52,999 bases of DNA, taken from the NCBI GenBank assembly GCA_025057315.1, contig JANWXW010000109.1:1-52999 (forward strand). Direction: 5' to 3'. The notes beneath the pieces are model-generated. The model worked only from the letters and a program-made list of their open reading frames with translations. It was not told where the DNA came from and made no database searches. A program made the translations under genes and the position numbers. Shown here in pieces: positions 42,437-50,725 of this stretch. The first letter of the stretch is position 1. Every line of letters starts with the position of its first letter. The DNA comes from Myxococcota bacterium. GTDB lineage: Bacteria > Myxococcota_A > Polyangia > Palsa-1104 > JAEUJZ01.

Positions 42437-43975
42437 GTGCAGGTCCCGCTGCTGTTTCTGACCGTCTTTGTCATTGCCACCTGCGGGCTGGCCTACGAGC
42501 TGGTCGCCGGCACCGTGGCCAGCTACCTGCTGGGCGACTCGGTCACCCAGTTTTCCACGGCGATCGGCCTGTACCTGTTTGCCCTCGGGGTCGGTGCCTA
42601 TCTGTCCCGTTTTCTGGAGCGGAACCTGGTGGCGCGCTTTGTCGACATCGAGCTGGCGGTGGCGCTGCTGGGCGGCTGCTCTGCGGCGATCCTGATGCTG
42701 GCCTTTGCCCACAGCAGCTGGTTCCGCCCGGTTCTATACGGCACCATCTTGGGCACCGGCACGCTGGTGGGCCTGGAGGTGCCGCTGCTGCTGCGCATCC
42801 TGCGCGAGCGGATGGAGTTCAAAGAGCTGGTGGCGCGCGTGCTCACCGTCGACTACATTGGCTCGCTGGCGGCCTCGCTGCTCTTCCCGCTGCTGCTGCT
42901 GCCACGGCTGGGCCTGGTGCGGACCGCGCTGGCCTTTGGCCTGGCCAACGCGCTGGTGGCGCTGTGGAGCACCTGGCTGCTGGGCGAGCAGCTCCGCCGC
43001 CCGGGGCCCCTGCGGGCTCGGTGTGCAATGGTCCTGATGGTGCTGCTGGCCGGTCTGATCATGGCGGACCGGCTGACGGCCCTGGCCGAGGAGGGCCTCT
43101 ACGGCGACGAGGTGGTGTGGGCGCGGTCCTCCCCCTACCAGCGCATCGTGCTGACGCGCAACCGCAGCGGCTTCCAGCTCTTTCTCAACGGCAGCCTGCA
43201 GTTCAGCTCGGCCGACGAGTACCGCTACCACGAGGCCCTGGTGCACCCGGGCGTGCTGGCCGCCTGGCGAGCCCTGGGTCGGCCCCCGGCCCGCGCCCTG
43301 GTGCTCGGCGGCGGCGATGGCCTGGCGGTGCGGGAGCTGCTGCGCTACGACAGCCTGCGCGAGGTCACGTTGGTGGATCTGGACCCGGCGGTCACCCAGC
43401 TGGCCTCCAGCCACCCGCTGCTGCGCGAGCAGAACGGCGGCGCCCTGTCCTCGCCGCGGGTGCGCGTCATCAACGACGACGCGATGCACTGGCTGGACGA
43501 GGCCGTGCGCCGGAGCTCCTCGAGCTTCGAGCTGGTGGTTGCCGACTTCCCCGACCCGAGCAGCTTCGCCGTGGGCAAGCTGTACACGACGCGTTTTTAT
43601 CGCCTGGTGCGCCGCGTGCTGGTCCCAGGTGGCGTGCTGGTGGTGCAGAGCACCTCGCCGCTGTTTGCCCGCCAGTCCTTCTGGTGCATCGTGCAGACGC
43701 TGCGGGCAGCCGGCTTGGCCGTGCGCCCCTACCATGCCCTGGTCCCCTCCTTTGGCGAGTGGGGCTTCGCCCTGGCGCAGCGCGCCGACGATGCCCCGCC
43801 CCCACCCCCGGCGCGGCCGGCCCTGCCCCCCGGCCTGCGCTACCTGGACGAGCGGTCGCTCGAGGCGCTCTTTGTCTTCCCCCCGGACATGGCCGAGGTC
43901 CCGGTGCAGCCCAACCGCCTCAACAACCAGGTGTTGGTGTCCTACTACGAGCGGGAGTGGAAGCGATGGAACTGA
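42437..43975 (+). CDS. Membrane-bound spermidine-synthase-like aminopropyltransferase
   Basis: A 512-residue protein from GTG 42437, after GGGAGG. Residues ~1-215 contain about seven hydrophobic helices. The C-terminal ~300 residues are a SpeE-like domain: QLFLNGSLQFSSADEYRYHEAL (the substrate-gate region), LVLGGGDGLAVREL (SAM/decarboxylated-SAM site), LVDLDP, and ADFPDPSS. The last is a variant of the DxxDP that binds the aminopropyl donor. It may transfer an aminopropyl group or do a related reaction on a membrane substrate. This membrane-fused class is common in the DUF4178/DUF350 operons. It overlaps the next gene by 10 bp. Confidence 0.9.
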   Translation: MQVPLLFLTVFVIATCGLAYELVAGTVASYLLGDSVTQFSTAIGLYLFALGVGAYLSRFLERNLVARFVDIELAVALLGGCSAAILMLAFAHSSWFRPVLYGTILGTGTLVGLEVPLLLRILRERMEFKELVARVLTVDYIGSLAASLLFPLLLLPRLGLVRTALAFGLANALVALWSTWLLGEQLRRPGPLRARCAMVLMVLLAGLIMADRLTALAEEGLYGDEVVWARSSPYQRIVLTRNRSGFQLFLNGSLQFSSADEYRYHEALVHPGVLAAWRALGRPPARALVLGGGDGLAVRELLRYDSLREVTLVDLDPAVTQLASSHPLLREQNGGALSSPRVRVINDDAMHWLDEAVRRSSSSFELVVADFPDPSSFAVGKLYTTRFYRLVRRVLVPGGVLVVQSTSPLFARQSFWCIVQTLRAAGLAVRPYHALVPSFGEWGFALAQRADDAPPPPPARPALPPGLRYLDERSLEALFVFPPDMAEVPVQPNRLNNQVLVSYYEREWKRWN

Positions 43976-45618
43976 CCCGCCGGCAATGGCTGCTGTCTGC
44001 CCTGGCCCTGGCGGGCTGCCCGGCCGCCCCTGCGCTCCCTGCCGGGCTGCGCGGCGGCATCGTCGGCCCCAGCGACCTGCGCGGACACCAGGTGCGCCGC
44101 CGCCACAGCTTGCCTGCCCCCTCGCTCCGGTGGCGCACGGAGGTGGCCATTCTGGGCGGCGGCATCTCCGGCCTGAGTGCGGCCTGGGCCCTGCGCCGCG
44201 CTGGCCTAGAGGACCTGCTGGTGCTGGAGCTGGAGGATGCCCCCGGCGGCACCTCGGGCTGGGCCCCGGGCCCCGTGTCGCCACGACCCTGGGGGGCGCA
44301 CTACCTGCCCGTGCCGTCGCAGCACCAGCGGGCCGTCTGCACCCTGCTAAGCGAGCTGGGGGTGTTGCAAGGGTTTGATGCCGCCGGCCGCGCCATCTGC
44401 GCCGAGGAGGCGCTGTGCCGGGCGCCGCAGGAGCGCATCTTCTACAAGGGCCGCTGGTACGAGGGGCTGTACCTGCGCGCCGGCGCCTCCGCCGAGGACC
44501 TGCGGCAGCTGGACCGCTTCCACGCTGAGGTGGGCCGCTGGGTGCGGGCACGCGGCACGGGGGGGCAGCGGGTCTTCACCCTGCCCTCTGCCCTGGGCGA
44601 CCGCCAGGCCGCCTCCGAGCTGGACCGGATGACCTTTGCCGACTGGCTGCGGGGCCTGGGCCTGACCTCGTCCCGCCTGCGCTTCTATGCCGACTACGCC
44701 TGCCGCGACGACTTCGGCCTGCCCGCCTCGGCCACCTCGGCCTGGGCCGGCGTGCACTACTTTGCCGCCCGCCTGCTCCACCCCGACGACAGGCCGCCCG
44801 AGGTGCTGACCTGGCCCGAGGGCAACGGCTGGCTCGTGCAGCAGCTGGCTCACCCCTTGGGCGACCGGCTGCGCACCGGCTGCGTCGTGCTGCAGGTCCA
44901 CCCCCTGGTCGAGGCACGCGAGGGCGCAGAGGTGGTGTTTCTGCACGGCGAGCAGACCGGACGGCTGCGCGCACGCCATGTCATCTTTGCCCTGCCGGCT
45001 TTTTTGCGTCGCCACCTGCTGCCCCCCGCCCACGCTGCCCCAGCCTGGCTGGAGGCATTCCAGTACAGTCCCTGGCTGGTGGCCAACCTGACCCTGCGCA
45101 ACCTGCCTGTGCCCCCTGGGACCCGCAGCCCGGTCCCCGGCTTCCCCCTGTGCTGGGACAACGTCCTGGTGGACAGCCCATCGCTGGGCTACGTCGTCGC
45201 CACGCACCAGCGCGAGCCGCCCCCGCCGCCCGACGGCGTGCCCCGCTCCGCCTGGACCTGGTACCTGCCCCTGGGCGAGGGCCACCCGGCCGAGCAGCGG
45301 GCGCGTCTTTTGCAAACCCCATGGCAGAGCTGGGTCCGCCTCCTGCTGCAGGACCTGGGGCGCGCCGAGCCCGACCTGGCCGCCCGGCTGGAACGGGTCG
45401 ACCTGTACCGCTGGGGGCATGCCATGGTGCGGCCGGTGCCCGGCCTGTTCACCTCCGGCGTCCTGGAGCGCGCGGCGGCGCCGCTGGGCCCCATTCACTT
45501 CGCCCACACGGACCTGGCCGGCATGGCCCTGTTCGAGGAGGCCCAGCACGCCGGCGTGCGCGCCGCCGAAGCGGTGATGGCTGCCCGCGGCCATCCCTTT
45601 GAGGCCCTGAGCTCATGA
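43966..45618 (+). CDS. FAD-dependent amine-oxidase-like oxidoreductase, Tat/lipoprotein signal
   Basis: A 550-residue protein from ATG 43966, within the end of the SpeE-like gene. The N-terminus (LTRRQWLLSALALAGCPA) combines a twin-Arg pattern with a lipobox, so it is probably exported folded and lipidated. At ~56-90, VAILGGGISGLSAAWALRRA plus an acidic strand end is the FAD dinucleotide-binding motif of amine oxidases and phytoene-desaturase-like proteins. The C-terminal GLFTSGVLERAAAPLGPIHF, then HTDLAGMALFEEAQHAGVRA, is the FAD-binding C-terminal motif. The substrate is unknown; the neighbouring aminopropyltransferase makes polyamine-like compounds a reasonable guess. It overlaps the next gene by 4 bp. 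Confidence 0.9.
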   Translation: MELTRRQWLLSALALAGCPAAPALPAGLRGGIVGPSDLRGHQVRRRHSLPAPSLRWRTEVAILGGGISGLSAAWALRRAGLEDLLVLELEDAPGGTSGWAPGPVSPRPWGAHYLPVPSQHQRAVCTLLSELGVLQGFDAAGRAICAEEALCRAPQERIFYKGRWYEGLYLRAGASAEDLRQLDRFHAEVGRWVRARGTGGQRVFTLPSALGDRQAASELDRMTFADWLRGLGLTSSRLRFYADYACRDDFGLPASATSAWAGVHYFAARLLHPDDRPPEVLTWPEGNGWLVQQLAHPLGDRLRTGCVVLQVHPLVEAREGAEVVFLHGEQTGRLRARHVIFALPAFLRRHLLPPAHAAPAWLEAFQYSPWLVANLTLRNLPVPPGTRSPVPGFPLCWDNVLVDSPSLGYVVATHQREPPPPPDGVPRSAWTWYLPLGEGHPAEQRARLLQTPWQSWVRLLLQDLGRAEPDLAARLERVDLYRWGHAMVRPVPGLFTSGVLERAAAPLGPIHFAHTDLAGMALFEEAQHAGVRAAEAVMAARGHPFEALSS

Positions 45619-46706
45619 GGTCCCCGCTGTGGCTGCTGTCGCCCGCCTTCGATCTGGCGGCCTTTCTGCTGCCCCCCCTGGTGTCGCTGGCGGCGTGCGC
45701 GGCGCTGGCCGCCGCCGGGGCGCTGGACCAGCCGGTGGGGCCGGTGCCGTGGCTGCTGGCCGTGGTCTTGGTCGATGTGGCCCACGTGTACGCCACCGCC
45801 TACCGCGTCTATGCCGAGCCGGCGGAGCTGCGCCGACGGCCAGTGCTGTATGCGACGGTGCCGTTGGGCTGCTACGCGGTCGGCGTGGCGCTGCACGCGG
45901 TCTCGTCGTTGACCTTCTGGCGCGCGCTGGCCTACCTGGCGGTGGTGCACTTTGTCCGGCAGCAGGCCGGCTGGATCGCGCTCAGCCGCCACCGCGATGG
46001 CGCCCTGCCCCTTCGCTGGCGCCGCATCGATCGCCTGCTGGACGACGCCGCGATCTACGCCGGCACGCTCTACCCGCTGCTGTGGTGGCATGCGCACCTG
46101 CCGCGCCGCTTCCACTGGTTCCTCGAGGGGGACTTCGCCGGCGGGCTGCCCCCGGCCCTGGTGCGAGCCCTGGCGCCGGTCTATCTGGCCCTGGGCCTGC
46201 TGTGGCTGCTGCGCCAGGTCCACCGGGCCCTGGTCGGCCACGGCATCCATGTCGGCAAGGCCCTGGTGATGCTCGGCACGTGGGCCACCTGGTACGTGGG
46301 CATCGTCGCCCTGGACTCCGACCTGGCCTTTACGCTGACCAACGTCCTGACGCACGGGGTGCCCTACCTGCTGCTGGTGTGGCGCTATCGCACCGCCCGC
46401 CACGAGCCGGACCAGCCCCGCACGGTGCGCTCGTTCGCTCTCTTCTATGCCCCGCTGGCCGTCGCCGCCTTGCTGGAAGAGGGGCTGTGGGACCGCCTGC
46501 TGTGGCACGAGCACGGCATGCTCTTCCCCCTGCCCTCGGTCGAGCCCTCCGCCGCCGCCCTGACCCTGCTGGTGCCCCTGCTGGCGCTGCCCCAGGCCAC
46601 CCACTACCTGCTGGACGCCTGGATCTGGCGCATGGCCCAGAACCCCGGCCTGGCCCGCCACCTGGGTCTGCAGACCCCACCTTCCCCCGCCTGGCCACTC
46701 CAGTAG
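45615..46706 (+). CDS. Polytopic membrane protein, last gene of the DUF4178 operon
   Basis: A 363-residue integral membrane protein from ATG 45615, coupled by ATGA to the FAD gene. About eight or nine hydrophobic helices are visible (for example FDLAAFLLPPLVSLAACAAL; PWLLAVVLVDVAHVYATAYR; FYAPLAVAALLEEGL). Conserved-looking His residues sit at helix ends (DVAHVYATAYRVY; VVHFVRQQAGW; TNVLTHGVPYLLL; HYLLDAWIWR), hinting at metal or haem binding or proton transfer. I do not recognise the family. The context suggests it completes a membrane-associated pathway with the aminopropyltransferase and FAD protein. Confidence 0.85.
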   Translation: MRSPLWLLSPAFDLAAFLLPPLVSLAACAALAAAGALDQPVGPVPWLLAVVLVDVAHVYATAYRVYAEPAELRRRPVLYATVPLGCYAVGVALHAVSSLTFWRALAYLAVVHFVRQQAGWIALSRHRDGALPLRWRRIDRLLDDAAIYAGTLYPLLWWHAHLPRRFHWFLEGDFAGGLPPALVRALAPVYLALGLLWLLRQVHRALVGHGIHVGKALVMLGTWATWYVGIVALDSDLAFTLTNVLTHGVPYLLLVWRYRTARHEPDQPRTVRSFALFYAPLAVAALLEEGLWDRLLWHEHGMLFPLPSVEPSAAALTLLVPLLALPQATHYLLDAWIWRMAQNPGLARHLGLQTPPSPAWPLQ

Positions 46707-46865
46707 CCGGCCAGCCTGGCTGCCGCAGCCCGGCCGCGGTCCGGAAACCTGCGTGGAATCCGTGCCTTGGCAGCCTCATGGACATTGGCCCGGAGGTTGC
46801 TTAAGGTGGGGGCGTACCTGATGCCACCCTGTGTCCGGCCCCAGCCGGGGAAAAGGAGTCAACCG

Positions 46866-48338
46866 ATGAAGAAGCTTGCATGTGGTTTGGGTCTGGTTGC
46901 GCTGGCGGCCTGCGGCGCGCCAGAGGACGATCCCGAGCTGATGGAGCCCGATGTGGAGTCGGGCCGCGCTGCGGCGATCGAGGCGGAACTGGCGGCCTTT
47001 GCGGCCGACCCGCAGCGGTTCCTCAACACGATTCCGCGCAAAGAGGGGGATAGCCCGGCTTTCTTCTCGCCCGAGGCCATTGCCAGCGGCGACTTCCTAA
47101 AAGGCAAGGATTCCACCCGCCAAGATCCCGATCCCAAGGCAGATGCCTGGCAGCCCCACGACTGGGCCAAGAACCTGGTGGACAGCTATGAGCTGACCCG
47201 CCTGGGTGACATGTACCAGCTCAAGAAGGCCAGCCTGGCCGAGTCTCCCTGGTCGGACGACTACTGGCCGCTGTATGCCGGCTCGCTCGCCAAGCGCTAT
47301 GCCGACCCGCGCCTGCCCAGCGGCACCGACTGGAAGAAGATCACCGACTATGTGCGGACCACCCCGCCGCAGAACCCGGACCACCTGTCGCCGGCGGAGA
47401 AGTACGACCTGCTGGTGGGCGATGCCGCCAAGACCATGACCAACTACAACATCAACACCGGCAAGCCCTACTACGACCGCGACGGCAAGGTCGAGACCTG
47501 GATGGGCCAGTGCCACGGCTGGGCGCCGGCCGCCTTCATGATCCCGCGGCCCAAGAAGGTCGTCGAGGTCACCGCTGCCGACGGCACCACCAAGATCAAG
47601 TTCTACCCGGCGGACATCAAGGCCCTGGCCACCCTGCTGTGGGCCACCGCCCGGGCCCCCACGCGCTTTATCGGCGGCCGCTGCAACGTGAAGGACCCCG
47701 CCAAGGACGAGATCGGCCGCATCAAGGACGCTGCCTGCCGCGACACCAACGCCGGCACCTGGCACCTGGCCATCGTGAACCAGCTGGGCCGCGGCAAGCG
47801 CAGCTTCATCCTGGACGCGACCTACGACTACGAGGTGTGGAACCAGCCCATCTACTCGTACGACTACGTGTACTTTAACCCCAAGACCAACGTGACGACC
47901 AACTACCTGTCGCGCGCCCGCGTGGCGGTGTCTGACTTCCCCGAGGACAAGTTTGCCAAGTACCGCGCCCGGGGCACGACCCACATCGTCGGCATCGCGA
48001 TGAACGTCAAGTGGGTGGTTGAGACCCGCCCGACCCAGTCCCCCACCGACGGCCCGGAGCGCGATGCCCTGTCCGGCGCCCGCTACCTCTACACCCTGGA
48101 GCTGGACAAGGACGGCAACATCATCGGCGGCGAGTGGCTGCAGAACGCGCACCCGGACTTCCTGTGGGTGCCGCCCAAGGAGGCGCAGGCCCGCGCCTAC
48201 TACGAGCCCACCTCGGGCACCTGGGACGGCCGTTCGCCCATGCCGCAGAGCTGGCGGGAGGCTGCGCGCCGCTCCTCCCAGCATGGCCAGCCGCTGGCGG
48301 CCATCGTGAACAAGCTGGTGGAGCTGGCCCGCCAGTAG
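46866..48338 (+). CDS. Secreted lipoprotein transglutaminase of the elicitor (TGase_elicitor) family
   Basis: A 490-residue protein from ATG 46866, after AAAAGGAG. Lipoprotein signal MKKLACGLGLVALAACGAPE (Cys16). The catalytic domain contains GQCHGWAPAAF (Cys216), followed by FYPADIKALATLLWA, GGRCN, CRDTNAGTWHLAI (His300) and FILDATYDYEVWNQP (Asp317 or Asp321). This Cys-His-Asp order, with the WNQP phrase, matches the transglutaminase family first described as an oomycete elicitor (Phytophthora GP42), which also has bacterial members. It would cross-link Gln and Lys side chains, or deamidate, outside the cytoplasm. A stem-loop at 48359-48391 lies 20 bases after the stop. The gene is apparently monocistronic. 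Confidence 0.85.
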   Translation: MKKLACGLGLVALAACGAPEDDPELMEPDVESGRAAAIEAELAAFAADPQRFLNTIPRKEGDSPAFFSPEAIASGDFLKGKDSTRQDPDPKADAWQPHDWAKNLVDSYELTRLGDMYQLKKASLAESPWSDDYWPLYAGSLAKRYADPRLPSGTDWKKITDYVRTTPPQNPDHLSPAEKYDLLVGDAAKTMTNYNINTGKPYYDRDGKVETWMGQCHGWAPAAFMIPRPKKVVEVTAADGTTKIKFYPADIKALATLLWATARAPTRFIGGRCNVKDPAKDEIGRIKDAACRDTNAGTWHLAIVNQLGRGKRSFILDATYDYEVWNQPIYSYDYVYFNPKTNVTTNYLSRARVAVSDFPEDKFAKYRARGTTHIVGIAMNVKWVVETRPTQSPTDGPERDALSGARYLYTLELDKDGNIIGGEWLQNAHPDFLWVPPKEAQARAYYEPTSGTWDGRSPMPQSWREAARRSSQHGQPLAAIVNKLVELARQ

Positions 48339-48358
48339 GAGCAGCCGCGCGGTGAGCG

Positions 48359-48391
48359 GCCCGCCCAGGACCCCCGCGGCCCTGGGCGGGC
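48359..48391 (+). terminator. Stem-loop downstream of the transglutaminase gene
   Basis: GCCCGCCCAGG (48359-48369) and CCTGGGCGGGC (48381-48391) form a perfect 11-bp G/C stem with an 11-base loop, beginning 21 bases after the TAG. No T-tract follows, so it may be a Rho-dependent or weak intrinsic terminator or an mRNA-stabilising 3' structure. Confidence 0.6.
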
Positions 48392-48761
48392 TCAGGATCC
48401 CCCCGCCTTCCCCTCGTCCATTCCCTCCCCGACCCGCACGCCAGCCCCAACGCCCTGCCGCAGCTTCCACGGTCCAGGTCCCAGCCGAGCCGGCGCAGGC
48501 GGCAAGCGCCGGGTCGAACGGGGCCGTGCTCCTGCCCTGGCCGCCTCCAGGAGCCGGCCGGGGCAGGAAGGCGCGATGAGGCCCCTGCTCCTTCTCCCGC
48601 TCAGCCTTCTTAGAGGACGCCTCATGGGGAGGCAAGGCCTAAGCCAAGCCCCCGGGCCGAGGAGATGGGCGAGCCGTGCAGGGCCCCACCGGCCGCGGCC
48701 ACAAACACAAAAGAGGCGCCCCGCTGGAGAGCCCCGCGGGGCGTGCTAGCATGAGGGGGCC
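48392..48761. other. 370-bp intergenic region
   Basis: This lies between the transglutaminase and ferredoxin genes. It is C/G-rich with Pro-coding open frames on the plus strand and no domain character. No promoter can be singled out. No gene is supported. Confidence 0.4.
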
Positions 48762-49340
48762 ATGGCCGACCGCATGTCCCGCCGCGAGCTGCTGTCGCTC
48801 GTTCGCCGCTCCGCCCGCCGGGCCCTGGAGGCAGAGGGGCGGCGGGCACAGCCACCTCGGCCGCCGGCGCCCCTGCGTCCGCCCGGGGCGGCGCCCGAGC
48901 TGATCCTGGCCGACAGCTGCACCCGCTGCGGTGCCTGTGTGCAGGCCTGCCCCCGCGAGGCGATTCGCCCCCTGCCCGCGCTCTACGGCGCCTGGGCCGG
49001 CACGCCCCACATCGTCCCGCGGCATGCCCCGTGCGTGCTCTGCCACGGCCTGCGCTGCACCACCGTGTGCCCCAGCGGCAGCCTGCGTCCCCTGCGCAGC
49101 CCCCAGGAGGTGCAGATGGGCCAGGCGGAAGTGGACCCAGCGCGCTGCCTGCCCTATGCGGGACAGCCGTGCCAGGAGTGCTACACCCGCTGCCCCCTGC
49201 CCGGCGCCCTCGTGCTGGACGAGGCGGCGCGTCCCCGCGTGACCTCGGCGTGCACCGGCTGTGGGCTGTGTGAGCACTACTGCCCGACCAGCCCGGCGGC
49301 CATCCGCGTGCGGCCGCGCGAGGCGGCCTTCTGGACATGA
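48762..49340 (+). CDS. Four-cluster ferredoxin (NapG/MauM-like)
   Basis: A 192-residue protein from ATG 48762. The N-terminus has a weak RRELLSLVRRSARR region that could act as a Tat-like signal, but the hydrophobic stretch is lacking, so export is doubtful. Four Cys motifs are visible: CTRCGACVQACP, CVLCHGLRCTTVCPSG, CLPYAGQPCQECYTRCP and CTGCGLCEHYCP. This layout, with non-standard middle motifs, resembles NapG/MauM-type ferredoxins carrying four [4Fe-4S] clusters for electron transfer to a membrane or periplasmic reductase. No partner reductase is in the window. It overlaps the acetyltransferase start by 4 bp (ATGA). Confidence 0.9.
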   Translation: MADRMSRRELLSLVRRSARRALEAEGRRAQPPRPPAPLRPPGAAPELILADSCTRCGACVQACPREAIRPLPALYGAWAGTPHIVPRHAPCVLCHGLRCTTVCPSGSLRPLRSPQEVQMGQAEVDPARCLPYAGQPCQECYTRCPLPGALVLDEAARPRVTSACTGCGLCEHYCPTSPAAIRVRPREAAFWT

Positions 49341-49831
49341 GCGACGACGTGCTCATCCGGCCGGCGTGCCCTGCCGACGTCGAGGCAATGGCCCAGCTGG
49401 CACAGGAGCTGGCCCAGCAGCCGCTGCTGCGCCGCTATGGCGCAACGCCCGCCGGGCTGAGCGCCGAGCTGACCCGGCTGGCAGCCAGCCCCACCGAGCG
49501 GGGCGAGCAGCTGCTGCTGGTCCAGGCCGCCGGGCCGGGACGCCTGCTGGGCCTGGCCCGCTTTCACCCAAGCGGCACGTTCGCCGTGGGCGGGTACCTC
49601 CGGCTCATCGCGCTGCTGCCCGGTCACCAGGGCCGCGGCCTGGGCACCGCGCTGCTACGGGCCGTCGAGGACGCGGTGCGAGCCCACAGCCGTGCGCTGT
49701 TCTTGCTGGTGTCCCAGGACAACGAGGCCGCCCAGCGCTTCTATGCCCGCCGGGGCTACCAGCAGGCCGGGTGCCTGCCTGACTTCGTCCGCCCGGGCCT
49801 GACCGAGATCATCTGCTGGAAGCGGCTGTAG
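49337..49831 (+). CDS. GNAT-family acetyltransferase
   Basis: A 164-residue protein from ATG 49337, translationally coupled to the ferredoxin. It carries the GNAT core: IRPACPADVEAMAQLAQELA, the beta4-alpha3 acetyl-CoA loop LPGHQGRGLGTALLRAVE (QGRGLG) and the final DNEAAQRFYARRGYQQAG. It transfers an acetyl group to an unknown amine. Why it is paired with a multi-cluster ferredoxin is not clear. The block of 23-bp hairpin repeats begins about 80 bp after its stop. Confidence 0.93.
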   Translation: MSDDVLIRPACPADVEAMAQLAQELAQQPLLRRYGATPAGLSAELTRLAASPTERGEQLLLVQAAGPGRLLGLARFHPSGTFAVGGYLRLIALLPGHQGRGLGTALLRAVEDAVRAHSRALFLLVSQDNEAAQRFYARRGYQQAGCLPDFVRPGLTEIICWKRL

Positions 49832-49910
49832 CCCCCCCGGCAGGAGAGCAGCGGGCGCCCACGCGCCCTGGGGCGCCAGCGATCGGGTCGCCGGCCGGCA
49901 CCCCCCCTGT

Positions 49911-50023
49911 CAGACGGTGCCCCAGCACCGTGCCACAGGGTGCCCCAGCACCGTGTCGACCCCGACCAGCACCGTGCCACAGGGTGCTCCAGCACCGTGC
50001 CAGACGGTGTCCCACCACCGTGC
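49911..50023. repeat. Five-unit 23-bp tandem repeat with hairpin-forming potential
   Basis: Units at 49911-49933, 49934-49956, 49957-49977 (21 bp, diverged), 49978-50000 and 50001-50023 each end in the core CAGCACCGTG(C/T) or a close variant. Within and across units, CGGTGC and GCACCG pair around a 4-base CCCA, giving overlapping hairpins. A partial unit recurs near 50070. It lies between the GNAT gene and the first of three unknown genes. It could terminate transcription, bind a protein, or be a dispersed repeat family. Confidence 0.85.
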
Positions 50024-50097
50024 CAGACCCTGGTGGGCCCGCCGGCCGCGCGGGCTGACCGCTTCAGGCGCCGTGCCACAGGGCCGATGACCGCGAC

Positions 50098-50601
50098 ATG
50101 AACATGAACCCATGGCCCCTTCCAAGCACCGACCAGATCGACCAGATCTATGAACAACACGACCGGCTCGGCGCCCTGCTGGCCCTGCTACCGGAGCTGA
50201 ACCTGGGGCCCCGGGCGCGCATGGTGCTGTCCGGCTACCTGTTCCCCGAGGGACCGACGCTGGTGCTGTCCGTCTCGGCTGCGCTGCAGGACGACCCCCA
50301 AGAGGGCCCGCGGGCCCGCGAGCTCCGGGGGCGCCTGCACCGAGCCATCGCCCTCTGCGCCCTGGAGCGGCTGCTGCAGGAGGCCGCCCGCCGCGCGGGC
50401 GAGCTGGCCCTGTGCGATCAGGCAGAGGCGGTGCGCGAGGCGATGGCGATCCTGCGGGCCGCGCGCCACAGCCCCGTGGGACCCGGCGCCCGACGACGGC
50501 TGGACCGGCTGCGTCCGGCGCTGCATGTGCTGCAGAGGCGCGCCGCGCGTGCCCGCCGAGCCCGCCGCACAGGGCAGCCCCAGGCGCCCAGCGGGGTGTA
50601 A
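50098..50601 (+). CDS. Unknown helical protein, first of a three-gene set
   Basis: A 167-residue protein from ATG 50098 (or ATG 50104, MNPWPLPSTDQIDQIYEQHD). No Shine-Dalgarno sequence is clear. It has no signal or membrane segment. After a short acidic/aromatic start it is almost wholly helical and Arg/Leu/Ala-rich, with ARELRGRLHRAIALCALERL, then LLQEAARRAGELALCDQAEAV. No family is recognised. It is followed by two similarly helical genes on the same strand. Confidence 0.65.
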   Translation: MNMNPWPLPSTDQIDQIYEQHDRLGALLALLPELNLGPRARMVLSGYLFPEGPTLVLSVSAALQDDPQEGPRARELRGRLHRAIALCALERLLQEAARRAGELALCDQAEAVREAMAILRAARHSPVGPGARRRLDRLRPALHVLQRRAARARRARRTGQPQAPSGV

Positions 50602-50725
50602 GGGACCGACCCCCGGCCCATCTCGGCCAACAGAGCCCAGGGCTTGCATCTGGCCGCGCCGGGCCTAGAGCAGACACCATGCACCCCACGCCCCGCATCC
50701 TGCACCTGCCGAAGGAGGCCCCCCG

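Noticed and set aside
42964..43965. Upstream extension of the FAD oxidoreductase frame
   Set aside because: It overlaps the SpeE-like gene in another frame. The ATG at 43966 gives the Tat/lipobox signal and the usual family start.
42734..44551. A 605-codon minus-strand frame
   Set aside because: It is antisense to the SpeE-like and FAD genes, which carry strong motifs. Long stop-free antisense frames are expected at this GC content.
49911..50023. CRISPR array
   Set aside because: The repeats are contiguous 23-bp units without unique spacers and there are no cas genes.
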